Source: Syntrophaceae bacterium UBA5744
GTDB taxonomy: Bacteria > Desulfobacterota > Syntrophia > Syntrophales > UBA2192
DNA length: 25,589 nt
NCBI GenBank assembly: GCA_002419215.1
Contig: DIFQ01000013.1
Location: forward strand, 1-25,589
Direction of reading: 5' to 3'
The first letter of the stretch is position 1, and each line of letters opens with the position of its first letter. The notes beneath the pieces are model-generated. The model was not told where the DNA came from. It did no database searches and saw only the letters and a list, made by a program, of their open reading frames with translations. The translations under genes were made by a program, and so were the position numbers. This document shows positions 14,512 through 21,895 of this stretch, in pieces.

Positions 14512-15440
14512 TGAAATCCTGTTCCTCTCTCATCAAGGAGCCAGTCCCCTTCTTCCAGCGCTCCCTCGATCTTCTCCCAGAACAGGCCCGTGAGACTCAG
14601 GCGAAGGCGGTACGCGGGGATCGCCAGGGCTGCCGCCGCCGCATTGTGGTAGAGGGCCTTTTTCACGCTTGCATCTTCCCCGTTCGGGAACCCGAAGTCG
14701 ATCGACCGGAACACCTCAATGGCCGATCCGGCCAAGGAAATGGCAGCCGCGCTCTTCTTCAGTTCCAGGCATTCGTCACCGGGCGACTGCGCCAGGAAGA
14801 ACACGGCTGCGAGGGGAACCGACGCCTCCGACCGGCACCTCCCCGACTCACAGCCTTTCCGGATGCTACTCCACGTCGGGAGCGGATGGGCCCGGTAGTT
14901 TCCGTCCCCGCCGCGCACCACGAGGCAGAGATCGTCACCCCGCACCCGCCAGGGATGCGGAAGCCTGCGGCAGGCGGTGGATTTTCCCTCGCCGCTGCGT
15001 CCCGCGAGGATCACGCCCGATCCGCCGATTTCGACCAGGGCCCCGTGAAGGGGCAGGCCGACGCGCTTCAGGGCCTCCAGATAAACGGGCATCAGCGCCC
15101 GGCGCATCTGGCGGCTGCGCGCCTGCCCGTTTACATCAAGGGCCACTTCGCAGAGGATCTCCCGGATCTCCGGGTGCTCGAAGAGCACCTGGTCGGCATA
15201 CTCGCGGATTCTCCAAGCCCCGGCCGTCGGGGCCTGTGCGTAACGGCGCACTACAGGCCCGAAAAACTCCCCGGGCTTGCGGGACATGAGCTCGATCTGG
15301 ACATGGCGGTCTGCCCGGCCCTCGCCCGGGGACAGGCCCATGGCCGACGCAAACTCAGCCAGCCAGCCAGCGGCCGCCCCGTCAGCCTCGAAGGCCCAGA
15401 CGGCATCATGATCGACAGTCAGATGAACCTTCAAGGACAT
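14508..15440 (-). CDS. scmC: ScmC-like HPr-kinase-type protein 1
   Basis: A 310-residue paralogue. The P-loop GRSGEGKST is at residues 147-155, GDDLCLVV at 168-175 and HPLPTWSSI soon after. C-terminal IPAYRLRLSLTGLFWEKIE is shared with the others. The N-terminal 100 residues are the most divergent of the three paralogues, beginning MSLKVHLTVDHDAVWAFEAD, while the 125-200 region is strongly conserved. AGGAAGA lies upstream of the ATG. It begins 107 nt after precursor 1 and ends overlapping precursor 2 by 4 nt. The region downstream of the GDD box lacks the RGxG signature of true HPr kinases as far as I can see, so the substrate is unlikely to be HPr. Phosphorylation of the precursor is one hypothesis; ATP-dependent chaperoning is another. 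Confidence 0.86.
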   Translation of the reverse strand: MSLKVHLTVDHDAVWAFEADGAAAGWLAEFASAMGLSPGEGRADRHVQIELMSRKPGEFFGPVVRRYAQAPTAGAWRIREYADQVLFEHPEIREILCEVALDVNGQARSRQMRRALMPVYLEALKRVGLPLHGALVEIGGSGVILAGRSGEGKSTACRRLPHPWRVRGDDLCLVVRGGDGNYRAHPLPTWSSIRKGCESGRCRSEASVPLAAVFFLAQSPGDECLELKKSAAAISLAGSAIEVFRSIDFGFPNGEDASVKKALYHNAAAAALAIPAYRLRLSLTGLFWEKIEGALEEGDWLLDERGTGFQ

Positions 15441-15547
15441 GTCTGTTTCTTCCTATGACACCTTCGCTTTTTCCCCAAAGCGGCCTCTCGGTCTGTGTCC
15501 ACTGTAAGAAGAAAAAGGCATCCGGCCGGCAATACTGACAGCGAATA

Positions 15548-15898
15548 TCAAAAACACTGAGTTCCTCCGGTTTCACACAGATACGAGGCGCGAGTGCCGG
15601 CCTCGCAACGGTATCCGGCCGAAGACCCGCCACTGCACCAGCACATGACCTGGATGCCTCCCTCGACGACGTCGCCGCTGTAGCAGCAGGAGTAGGTGCA
15701 CCCCGAGGGGTGGCAGGCGTTGGTGCCGTTCGTGCAGCCGTTTGCCTCGGTGCCGTTTCCACAGGCGGCACTGACGACGCAGCTTCCCTCCGTGCAGTTC
15801 TCCACGTTGTATCCGCCGTTGCACGAGGTATACCCAAGGGCGGAATGGTCGCGCATGTCGACCAGGACCGGTTTTTCATACTTTGTTCGTTCGTTCAC
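15548..15898 (-). CDS. Cys-rich putative RiPP precursor 1
   Basis: 116 residues with 14 cysteines. A GTG at 15898 is chosen as the start. It yields MNERTKYEKPVLVDM, aligning residue for residue with the leaders of precursors 2 and 3, and has AAGGGTGA upstream. An ATG 42 nt further upstream is the alternative and would add 14 residues not found in the paralogues. The core contains CxxGxN (CNGGYN), GSC-x5-C-x2-GT-x4-C-x6-C, CHPSGCTYSCC (a longer version of the CC cluster) and CWCSGGSSAGYRC, and ends GTQCF. The first cysteine of the paralogues (VCGE) is replaced here. It is 114 nt downstream of the scmF-like gene, enough room for separate control. Confidence 0.8.
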   Translation of the reverse strand: MNERTKYEKPVLVDMRDHSALGYTSCNGGYNVENCTEGSCVVSAACGNGTEANGCTNGTNACHPSGCTYSCCYSGDVVEGGIQVMCWCSGGSSAGYRCEAGTRASYLCETGGTQCF

Positions 15899-16012
15899 AC
15901 CGATCACCCTTGAGAGAGGATCCCCTCCGCGTCCTCCCATTTAGCAGCAGACGGATCACGCCATCCGGCGTTGACCGACTTCCGCCTCAAGAACACGATC
16001 AGCCGCCGTCTC

Positions 16013-17209
16013 TCAACGACAGGTACACGCCCTCTCCTCTCTTCGAGCTGCCTCCTGCGTTGCAGGAAGCCCCTTCCTGACGCGTGTTTCGGGAAATAAC
16101 CCCAACTTCGATGCCTCCTCGCAGAACCAGAAGGGCGCCCAGAGGTTGCGGCTTCGGTAGTAGTTCTGGGCGATGCAGCTCCCCAGGCAGACCCCCTTCA
16201 TGAGGCAATCCCCGCAGATCCCGTCGAGCTTCCGGGGCAGCCCCCCGCGGATCTCGTTGAGCACGGCGTTGTCCCTCCAGACATCGGCAAGGGCATCCTT
16301 CGCGGCGTCGCCGAAGACCAGCTCGGGCACGGTCTCGCCGATCCCGCAGAGCGCGTAGGAGCCGTTTCCCAGCACACCCAGGATGCCGCGGATCCCGCAG
16401 ATTCCGCAGTCACCGTTCTGGCCGAACATCCTGCCGAGCGTCCGGAAGGCGGCAGGATGGCTGTAAAAGAGCCGGACCTGTACCGTCGGGGCCAGATCTT
16501 TTTCAATCCACCTGCCCAGTTCGATCAGTTCCCGGATGCCGAGGGTCTCGCCGGCCTCGTGCATCTTCACCCCCCGGGCCGTGGGCTGGACGATGTTGAA
16601 CTTGACCGAACCGGCGCCGAGGGACTCGACGAGGCGCACGAGCGTTTCGATCTGCCCGACGTTTCGCCTCATGAGCGTCATGATCACCTGCGGCCGGATG
16701 CCCGCGGCGACGAGGTTCCGGATACCCTGCAAGGCCGCCCCAAAGCAGCCCTTCACGCCCCGCACCCACTCGTGGGTCGCGGCGTCGGACCCGTCGAGGC
16801 TCACGGAGAGGTGGTAGAGACCGGAACGGACAAGGTCCCTTGCCACCTCCGGCGTGCAGAGGACCCCATTGGTCTCCACGTTGAAGCGGATCTTCTCTTC
16901 CCGGAGGATCGACAGGATCTCCCCGATCTGCGGGTGCATGAGAGGCTCGCCGCCCGTGAGCTTCACCGAGGAAAGCCCCAGAGGCTTTGCCTGCACAATG
17001 ATCCGCCGGAAGAGCCCCGGCTCCAGGGCGGGAAATTGCCGCGTTTCCGACTGGTGCGGAGGTTCGATCCAGCAGTGCCGGCACCGCAGGTTGCATCCCT
17101 CGGTGAGGTAGAAGTAGAGCGTATTGAGGGGCGGGACGGGCCTGGCGGCCGCCAAGACTGCACTGCCGCCTTCGCCAGCAATCGAAGGTTGATTCGAATA
17201 CACGTTCAC
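16013..17209 (-). CDS. scmF: Radical SAM/SPASM maturase (ScmF-like)
   Basis: 398 residues. The radical SAM cluster motif is C39-x3-C43-x2-C46 in LTEGCNLRCRHCW, followed by VKLTGGEP and VETNGVL, standard landmarks of the barrel. The C-terminal SPASM region has a cysteine set (GDCGICGIRG, then YALCGIG, then GICGDCLMKGVCLGSC) for auxiliary Fe-S clusters, as in PqqE-like peptide maturases. The opening TLYFYLTEGCNLRCRHCW closely resembles ScmF of the SynChlorMet cassette (from memory). The start is a GTG with an excellent GGGGAGGATC; it overlaps the stop of the GT-C-like gene as GTGA. The last 15 residues are charged and end ACTCR. It is expected to install radical-generated cross-links or other changes on the Cys-rich precursors; the chemistry is unknown. 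Confidence 0.9.
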   Translation of the reverse strand: MNVYSNQPSIAGEGGSAVLAAARPVPPLNTLYFYLTEGCNLRCRHCWIEPPHQSETRQFPALEPGLFRRIIVQAKPLGLSSVKLTGGEPLMHPQIGEILSILREEKIRFNVETNGVLCTPEVARDLVRSGLYHLSVSLDGSDAATHEWVRGVKGCFGAALQGIRNLVAAGIRPQVIMTLMRRNVGQIETLVRLVESLGAGSVKFNIVQPTARGVKMHEAGETLGIRELIELGRWIEKDLAPTVQVRLFYSHPAAFRTLGRMFGQNGDCGICGIRGILGVLGNGSYALCGIGETVPELVFGDAAKDALADVWRDNAVLNEIRGGLPRKLDGICGDCLMKGVCLGSCIAQNYYRSRNLWAPFWFCEEASKLGLFPETRVRKGLPATQEAARREERACTCR

Positions 17210-18891
17210 GATCCTCCCCGGCCGGTGTCGGCCGCAGTCAATTCAGGGATGTTAACCCGCACCAGATAATCATCTTTCCCCTTGCAGGAGCCGCCGCAGC
17301 AGGATTTCGACCGCGGCGGGGCAGGGAATACGAATACCGCTGTTTCCTCCGCACTGTACGGATTGAACCCGCCGATGCCCATCGGGTTGCCCGTCCAGAC
17401 ATAAGCCCTCTCGACCTTACCCGCCGTGAGTGCCCGAACCAGGCGATCTCGATCGCCTGGGCTCCGCGCCACGAGGAAGACCCTGTCGAAAAACAGCGGC
17501 CCGGCGTGCTCCATGTCCCCGGTATCATCGAAGAGGATGACATTCCCCGCCGAGGTATATTTCTCGAGAAAGGCCATGCGCGCCGCATTATAGTCCCTGT
17601 ATTTCAGAAAGCGGGCCTTTGACTCCTGGATCCCGTTCACGAAAGCGACACCACAGAAGAAGGCCAGCACCAGGCACATGCCCACGGTCGAGAAGATCAG
17701 GTCCCGTTCCAGGGCAAGAAGGACGATGACGAGGGGGACCATCGGCAGCCACACGGAAAGGACGATCCAATTTCCGGGATGCAGGATCGCCGCTCCGAGG
17801 ACGAGACAGACAACGACGGTGGCCGCAAGGATGGCCTCGAGGATCCCTCCTTTTTTTTTCAACCGCTCGAGGCGCTCCGGGATGCCGTAGAACACGAAGA
17901 GCGCCGCCGGGAAAAGGGCCATGAGATGGGATACGGTGATCCGGGCCGCCGTCGTGAGCACGGCGCCGAACAGCAGGATGACGGACAGGACCGACAGAAC
18001 CGCTTTCCGGACCGGGCCGATCTCTTCCTGCCGGGACAGGATGAACAGGGCGCACGACAAGGCAAGGCCCCCGCCAAGGACGGCAAGGCGGATCGGGGAA
18101 AGCGCGTAGAACGGCAGAAGGAGTTGGAGGTACGGACCGGGAAAACGGCCATGGAAAACAACGTCATGGAGGATCAGCACGATCAGACAGAACACTCCAC
18201 CCGCAAAGACCGTCCACAGATCGCCCAGGCGTCTATGCGCATACAGGACGATTGCGGCGCAGAGATAATAGGAAAAGACGATGACCAGGCACTCGATCCT
18301 GACGATCGCCGAAGCCCCCACCAGCACCGAAGCGAGGAAGAGTTTCGCCCAGGAAGGATTGCCCCCGAAATGGCCCGCCAGAAGCCAGAGCGCCGAGACG
18401 ACCAGAAACAGAGCGAGGGCCATCCCCGAAAACTGAAAGCCCTGCATGAAAACGGGGGAGCCGAACAGGAAGGCCGCAAGCAGGAGCCAGAAGAGAGCAT
18501 CCCTCTTCATCACCCGGTCCAGGATCAGGCCCAGGAAGAGCGCCGAGAGAAAAACGAAGAGGATCGGCGCGAAGTCGACGGCCCGCTCGCCAAAAACCGG
18601 GTAAAGGAGGCTCGCCATCCAAGGAAAGAGCGGGGGCGGAATCGCGTAGAGCCTGCCGCCGCGGGATTCGAAAAATCCCCGAGGTCCTGCAAGATCCTCC
18701 GCCTCGAAACCGAGGCCGAGAGCCGGCGACCGGATCTCGAAGGATCCGTGCAGGACGATGTTCTTCATCTGCACGTACTGGACCCCTTCCTCGTTGGAAG
18801 AGAGCCCCGGGGGAACCAGCGCGAACAACACGACGGCGAGCGCCGCGAGGACGAAAACGAGGAAGAGATTCTCACCGGGGTTTCTCGTCAT
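17206..18891 (-). CDS. Multi-spanning membrane protein, GT-C glycosyltransferase-like
   Basis: A 561-residue inner-membrane protein with roughly 11-13 hydrophobic helices over residues 9-420 and a soluble C-terminal part of about 140 residues. After the first helix comes the loop GLSSNEEGVQYVQMKN. The acidic pair there is placed like the catalytic acidic residues of GT-C (PMT/ArnT-like) enzymes, which use lipid-linked sugars on the periplasmic side. FFESRGGRLYAIPPPLFPW before the next helices is also in keeping with that superfamily. The C-terminal part has an odd Cys cluster, CCGGSC, at about 531-536. The ATG at 18891 has AGGAGTGAA and is preferred over an upstream in-frame start. It lies between the two radical SAM genes, 19 nt after one and overlapping the other, so it belongs to the pathway. 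Glycosylation of the product is inferred. Confidence 0.72.
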   Translation of the reverse strand: MTRNPGENLFLVFVLAALAVVLFALVPPGLSSNEEGVQYVQMKNIVLHGSFEIRSPALGLGFEAEDLAGPRGFFESRGGRLYAIPPPLFPWMASLLYPVFGERAVDFAPILFVFLSALFLGLILDRVMKRDALFWLLLAAFLFGSPVFMQGFQFSGMALALFLVVSALWLLAGHFGGNPSWAKLFLASVLVGASAIVRIECLVIVFSYYLCAAIVLYAHRRLGDLWTVFAGGVFCLIVLILHDVVFHGRFPGPYLQLLLPFYALSPIRLAVLGGGLALSCALFILSRQEEIGPVRKAVLSVLSVILLFGAVLTTAARITVSHLMALFPAALFVFYGIPERLERLKKKGGILEAILAATVVVCLVLGAAILHPGNWIVLSVWLPMVPLVIVLLALERDLIFSTVGMCLVLAFFCGVAFVNGIQESKARFLKYRDYNAARMAFLEKYTSAGNVILFDDTGDMEHAGPLFFDRVFLVARSPGDRDRLVRALTAGKVERAYVWTGNPMGIGGFNPYSAEETAVFVFPAPPRSKSCCGGSCKGKDDYLVRVNIPELTAADTGRGGS

Positions 18892-18910
18892 TTCACTCCT
18901 GTTCCGTTCA

Positions 18911-20020
18911 TCAAAGCAGGGTCCGGTCCGGGAGCCTGCCTCCCTCGTCGAGGAACTTCCGCAGGCAGGCATCGGGGCTCGGGTGGTTGACCTCGCCCGT
19001 CAGCGTGTAGGAAAGCCCCGGGCAGTTGCCGGTGCAGGCATTCACGTAAGGACACCCCTCGCAGAAGGAAAAGCTCGTAAGGGGGATCTCCTGCCTTCGC
19101 CTGAGGATGTTGAGCGCTTCGTGGTCTCTCCAGACCACCCCGAGGTCGTCGCGGTTGATGCGGCCGAGTTCGATGTGGGAAAGCATCGTGCAGGGCGTGA
19201 TGACGCCGTCGGCCCGCACGGCGAGACCCGCCCGGTAACAGCCGCATCCCGTGAGAAATCCGCGCTTCGGCGATGTCAGCTGCTTTCCCCCGTTCCGGGC
19301 CTCCTCCATGTCCCACCAGCCCCTGGCCTCAGCCAGCGGTCCCGCCATGGCGTTGATCCTCCCGTTGTATTTCTTCGCCAATCGCAGCAGGGTCTCCATG
19401 GCGATCGTCCGCTCCTCCGTCGTGAGCTGCACCATCTCGGCGTTTTTCCGGCACAGGCCCATGGCGCCTGCGGAATTGGTCCCGAAGGAGGAAAGGCCGA
19501 TATCCTCCAGGAGCAGTTTTGCCACGCCGTCGAGGTCGTGGACGTTCTTGCGGTGGATCGTCACGCGCACCGCCGTATGAACGCCGTGGCGCCGAAGGGT
19601 CATCAGGCCCCGCATGGCCTTCGAGAAACTCCCCTTCCCGCGCATGGCGTCGTGCGTCATGGGGATGGAACCGTCGATGGAGACCTGGACGTAGTTGCAG
19701 CGCCTCGTCGAGACGAGGAAGTCCGCCATGTCATCGTCGATCAGCGTCCCGTTGCTGAGGATCTGGAATCGCATCCGGTTGCGGACGATCCCCCCGATGA
19801 TCTCCTTGAGGTCCTCGCGGATGAAGGGCTCGCCGCCGGCCATCGTCACCTCCGTGACGGCCAGGCGGTTGAGTTCCTCGAAGAACCGGAGCCACTCCGA
19901 TACCGGGAGGTCGCCGTCCGCATCGCCTGCGCTCTCGTAGTGGTAACAGTAGCGGCACCGCAGGTTGCAGCGGTTCGTGATGTCGATATCGATCTTCTTC
20001 GGGGTGCGCATCAGGCGCAT
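18911..20020 (-). CDS. scmE: Radical SAM/SPASM maturase (ScmE-like)
   Basis: 369 residues. The motif C18-x3-C22-x2-C25 lies in DITNRCNLRCRYCYHY, followed by VTMAGGEPF and ILSNGTLI as in PqqE-like enzymes. The SPASM region includes GCGCYRAGLAVRADGVITPC, and then FCEGCPYVNACTGNCPG with a last Cys near the end. The opening MRLMRTPKKIDIDITNRC fits ScmE proteins. The ATG at 20018-20020 is chosen because it gives that N-terminus; the longer frame overlaps scmD and reads as nonsense. A second ATG lies three codons in. It is 55 nt after scmD and 19 nt before the GT-C-like gene. The scmE/scmF pair differ clearly from each other, so two successive modifications are plausible. Confidence 0.9.
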   Translation of the reverse strand: MRLMRTPKKIDIDITNRCNLRCRYCYHYESAGDADGDLPVSEWLRFFEELNRLAVTEVTMAGGEPFIREDLKEIIGGIVRNRMRFQILSNGTLIDDDMADFLVSTRRCNYVQVSIDGSIPMTHDAMRGKGSFSKAMRGLMTLRRHGVHTAVRVTIHRKNVHDLDGVAKLLLEDIGLSSFGTNSAGAMGLCRKNAEMVQLTTEERTIAMETLLRLAKKYNGRINAMAGPLAEARGWWDMEEARNGGKQLTSPKRGFLTGCGCYRAGLAVRADGVITPCTMLSHIELGRINRDDLGVVWRDHEALNILRRRQEIPLTSFSFCEGCPYVNACTGNCPGLSYTLTGEVNHPSPDACLRKFLDEGGRLPDRTLL

Positions 20021-20075
20021 GGCGGTACCCTGCGGGTGCAATATTGGGTCATGTCTGTATTCTCCACCGGGTGAC

Positions 20076-20369
20076 TTATGCTGGATTGCCGGCGATGACT
20101 TCGTAGCCGACGAGGCCCTGCTGCTCCAGGGACGCAATGAACTGGCGGGCATGCTCGCCGGCGTCCTCGGGAACGTCATCGGCCTCCTCGCAAAGCCTGC
20201 TCACGATGTCATCCGTGTTGTGCTTCCCGTCGAGGAGTTTCCAGATGAAAACCCCGGTGGGGTTGAGGCCGAAGGCATTCCCCGTGTCGGGGTCGAAGAG
20301 GATCGCCCAGTCGTCGAATTCCTCGCGCAGGACGATCAGCGGGTTGGCGATGGGATTTTTGACATCCAC
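20076..20369 (-). CDS. scmD: PqqD-like peptide carrier (ScmD-like)
   Basis: About 97 residues of the PqqD / RiPP-recognition-element family, which binds the leader of a precursor and presents it to radical SAM enzymes. Visible landmarks are NPLIVLREEFDDWAILFDPDTG, the FGLNPTGVFIWKLLDG turn that is the PqqD hallmark, then DDIVSRLCEE and a C-terminal helix ending QQGLVGYEV. The LREEFDDWA wording is close to ScmD as I remember it. The GTG at 20369, preceded by AAAGGAAA, is preferred; another GTG 21 nt upstream has no ribosome-binding site. It is the first gene of the RiPP operon and probably recognises the YExPxLVDM leader of the three precursors (inference). Confidence 0.88.
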   Translation of the reverse strand: MDVKNPIANPLIVLREEFDDWAILFDPDTGNAFGLNPTGVFIWKLLDGKHNTDDIVSRLCEEADDVPEDAGEHARQFIASLEQQGLVGYEVIAGNPA

Positions 20370-20608
20370 GGCACTTTCCTTTCTTTTCACGCGGTGACCG
20401 GTAATTTGACGCTTCGCCGAGCGGGCACTCCTGCCGGACAGCTGAAAACCATCTCCTTTTCAGCCAATACAACTGAAGTGTCGGATATTTTTGCAAGAAG
20501 CATACCCCGGCTGAATCATCAGCCAATTTCGTGCTTTAGGGTTGAACTTCTGAGGGAAAAAAGGTATGAATTTAGCGTTCATCGCAGCAGGGTCAAAGGG
20601 GGGATGCG
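20370..20608. promoter_or_regulatory. Divergent control region between the RiPP locus and fixC
   Basis: On the plus strand TTGAAC (20542-20547) and TATGAA (20565-20570) are 17 nt apart, a fair promoter for fixC. On the minus strand the word ATTGGCTGA occurs twice (plus-strand TCAGCCAAT at 20460-20468 and 20519-20527). The second copy is part of a GGCTGA-ATCA-TCAGCC palindrome (20509-20524). These may be operator sites for the RiPP operon. No credible ORF lies here. Confidence 0.4.
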
Positions 20609-21895
20609 GTGGAGAAATTCGACGTCATCATTGCGGGGGCGGGCCTGGCGGGGCTTGCGGCGGCATGGACGCTCGCCGGCGAAGGCATCGAGGTCGTCGT
20701 CCTCGAGCGTGGCGACTACCCCGGCTCCAAGAACGTCTCCGGCGGCCGCCTCTACCTGAATCCCGTCCGCGACCTCTTCCCGGGACTCTGGGAGGAGGCA
20801 CCCCTCGAGCGGGCCATCGTCCGCGAAGGGGCCACCCTCATGGCCCGGAACCGCTCATTCACCTTCCACTACACCGGCAGCGAACTGCGAGCCGAAAAGC
20901 CCCAGAGTTACAGTGTCCTTCGCTCGAAATTCGACCGCTGGCTCTCCGAGCGCGTCGAGGAGCGCGGGGCCATGCTGCTTCCAAAGTCCCTTGTTTCAGA
21001 CGTGATCCGGGAAAACGGGAAAATCGCCGGCGTGATCGCCGGCGGCGACGAATTGCGTGCCGACGTGGTCATCGCCTGCGACGGGGTGCTTTCGCTGATC
21101 CCGGAGAAGGCGGGGCTCCGGTCACCTGGCCGGGCGCACGACAATGCCGTGGGCGTCAAGGAGATCATCCGGCTCGACCCCTCTGTGATCAACGACCGAT
21201 TCAACATAGGCGACAGCGAGGGGGCGGCCCATCTCTTCGCGGGGGACATCACCAAGGGCCTCTTCGGGGGAGGCTTCCTCTACACGAACCGCGACAGTGT
21301 GAGCCTGGGCCTGGTCGTCTCCATCGAAGACATCGCGAAGGAGGAGGCGGCAGGCGATGTGCCCGGGCTTTTCGAAGCCTTCAAGGCGCGGCCCGAGATC
21401 GAACCGCTCATCCGGGGCGGGAAGACCGTCGAGTATGGCGCGCACGTGATTCCCGAGGGGGGCTACCGGGCCCTGAGCCGCCTCTACGGGGACGGCATCC
21501 TCGTGGCGGGGGACTCGGCGGGATTTGCCCTCAACCTGGGGTTTACCGTACGGGGGATGGAATACGCCATGGCCTCGGGTCACTATGCCGCAAGGACTGT
21601 CATCGAAGCGAAAAAGGCGGGGCGCTACGACGCCGCAACGCTTGCCGTCTACCAGAAGCTCCTGGAAGAGAGCTTCGTTCTGCATGATTTTAAAACGTTC
21701 CAGGACACGCCCCGGGTGCTTTCCAACCCGCACCTGTTCGGCCACTACCCGGAGCTCATGGGAAATCTGCTGCGCGATCTCTACACGGTACCGGCCGGGC
21801 CCAAGTCATCGATCTTCACGACGCTGCGCCGGCACCTGACCCTGAGCCAGCTCTGGACGATTCTCAAGGACGCCAGGGAGGTCACAAAGATATGA
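20609..21895 (+). CDS. fixC: FixC-type electron-transfer-flavoprotein:quinone oxidoreductase
   Basis: A 428-residue FAD-dependent oxidoreductase of the FixC/ETF-QO group, which passes electrons between ETF and quinone or ferredoxin-like partners. The dinucleotide-binding motif GAGLAG is at residues 10-15 (VIIAGAGLAGLAAAW), the acidic end of the second strand in VVVLERG, and the second FAD motif GDGILVAGDSAGFALNLG around 295-312. KNVSGGRLY is typical of the group. The start is a GTG after AAAGGGGGG. Its stop overlaps the fixX start (ATGA), so both are made together. With the acyl-CoA dehydrogenase and etfBA downstream it completes a FixABCX-like set. The protein lacks a clear membrane anchor but may be peripheral. 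Confidence 0.92.
   Translation: MEKFDVIIAGAGLAGLAAAWTLAGEGIEVVVLERGDYPGSKNVSGGRLYLNPVRDLFPGLWEEAPLERAIVREGATLMARNRSFTFHYTGSELRAEKPQSYSVLRSKFDRWLSERVEERGAMLLPKSLVSDVIRENGKIAGVIAGGDELRADVVIACDGVLSLIPEKAGLRSPGRAHDNAVGVKEIIRLDPSVINDRFNIGDSEGAAHLFAGDITKGLFGGGFLYTNRDSVSLGLVVSIEDIAKEEAAGDVPGLFEAFKARPEIEPLIRGGKTVEYGAHVIPEGGYRALSRLYGDGILVAGDSAGFALNLGFTVRGMEYAMASGHYAARTVIEAKKAGRYDAATLAVYQKLLEESFVLHDFKTFQDTPRVLSNPHLFGHYPELMGNLLRDLYTVPAGPKSSIFTTLRRHLTLSQLWTILKDAREVTKI

Larger units (their letters stand above)
6864..20369 (-). other. Putative RiPP biosynthetic locus (SynChlorMet-like cassette)
   Basis: Fourteen same-strand genes in transcription order: scmD-like, scmE-like, GT-C membrane protein, scmF-like, three (Cys-rich precursor + scmC-like) pairs, S26-type peptidase, ABC exporter, GT2, nucleotidyltransferase family. 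Most junctions are within 60 nt and several overlap. The exceptions are gaps of 114 and 107 nt around the first precursor and one 312-nt gap before the ABC gene. The combination of PqqD-like carrier, two SPASM radical SAM enzymes, short Cys-rich proteins, a peptidase and an exporter is the classic signature of a ribosomally made, modified peptide. Product and activity are inferred. Confidence 0.82.

Noticed and set aside
12719..15898. The Cys-rich proteins as secreted disulfide-rich or metallothionein-like proteins
   Set aside because: No signal peptide is visible, Cys-x-Cys density is too low for a metallothionein, and the shared leader and radical SAM/PqqD neighbours fit a RiPP precursor better. 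It remains the main alternative.
15899..15940. ATG at 15940 as the start of precursor 1
   Set aside because: It adds 14 residues absent from the paralogues; the GTG at 15898 gives a leader aligned at every position and has an upstream AAGGGTGA.
17779..18990. Long plus-strand frame over the GT-C-like gene
   Set aside because: It is highly charged (Arg/Glu/Asp) shadow sequence opposite a hydrophobic membrane protein; no start signal or domain.
20390..20455. Possible short upstream ORF before scmD (ATG after AAAAGGAG, about 21 codons, ending where a GTG of scmD begins)
   Set aside because: The ribosome-binding-like sequence directly touches the ATG, the peptide has no recognisable feature and there is no second line of evidence.
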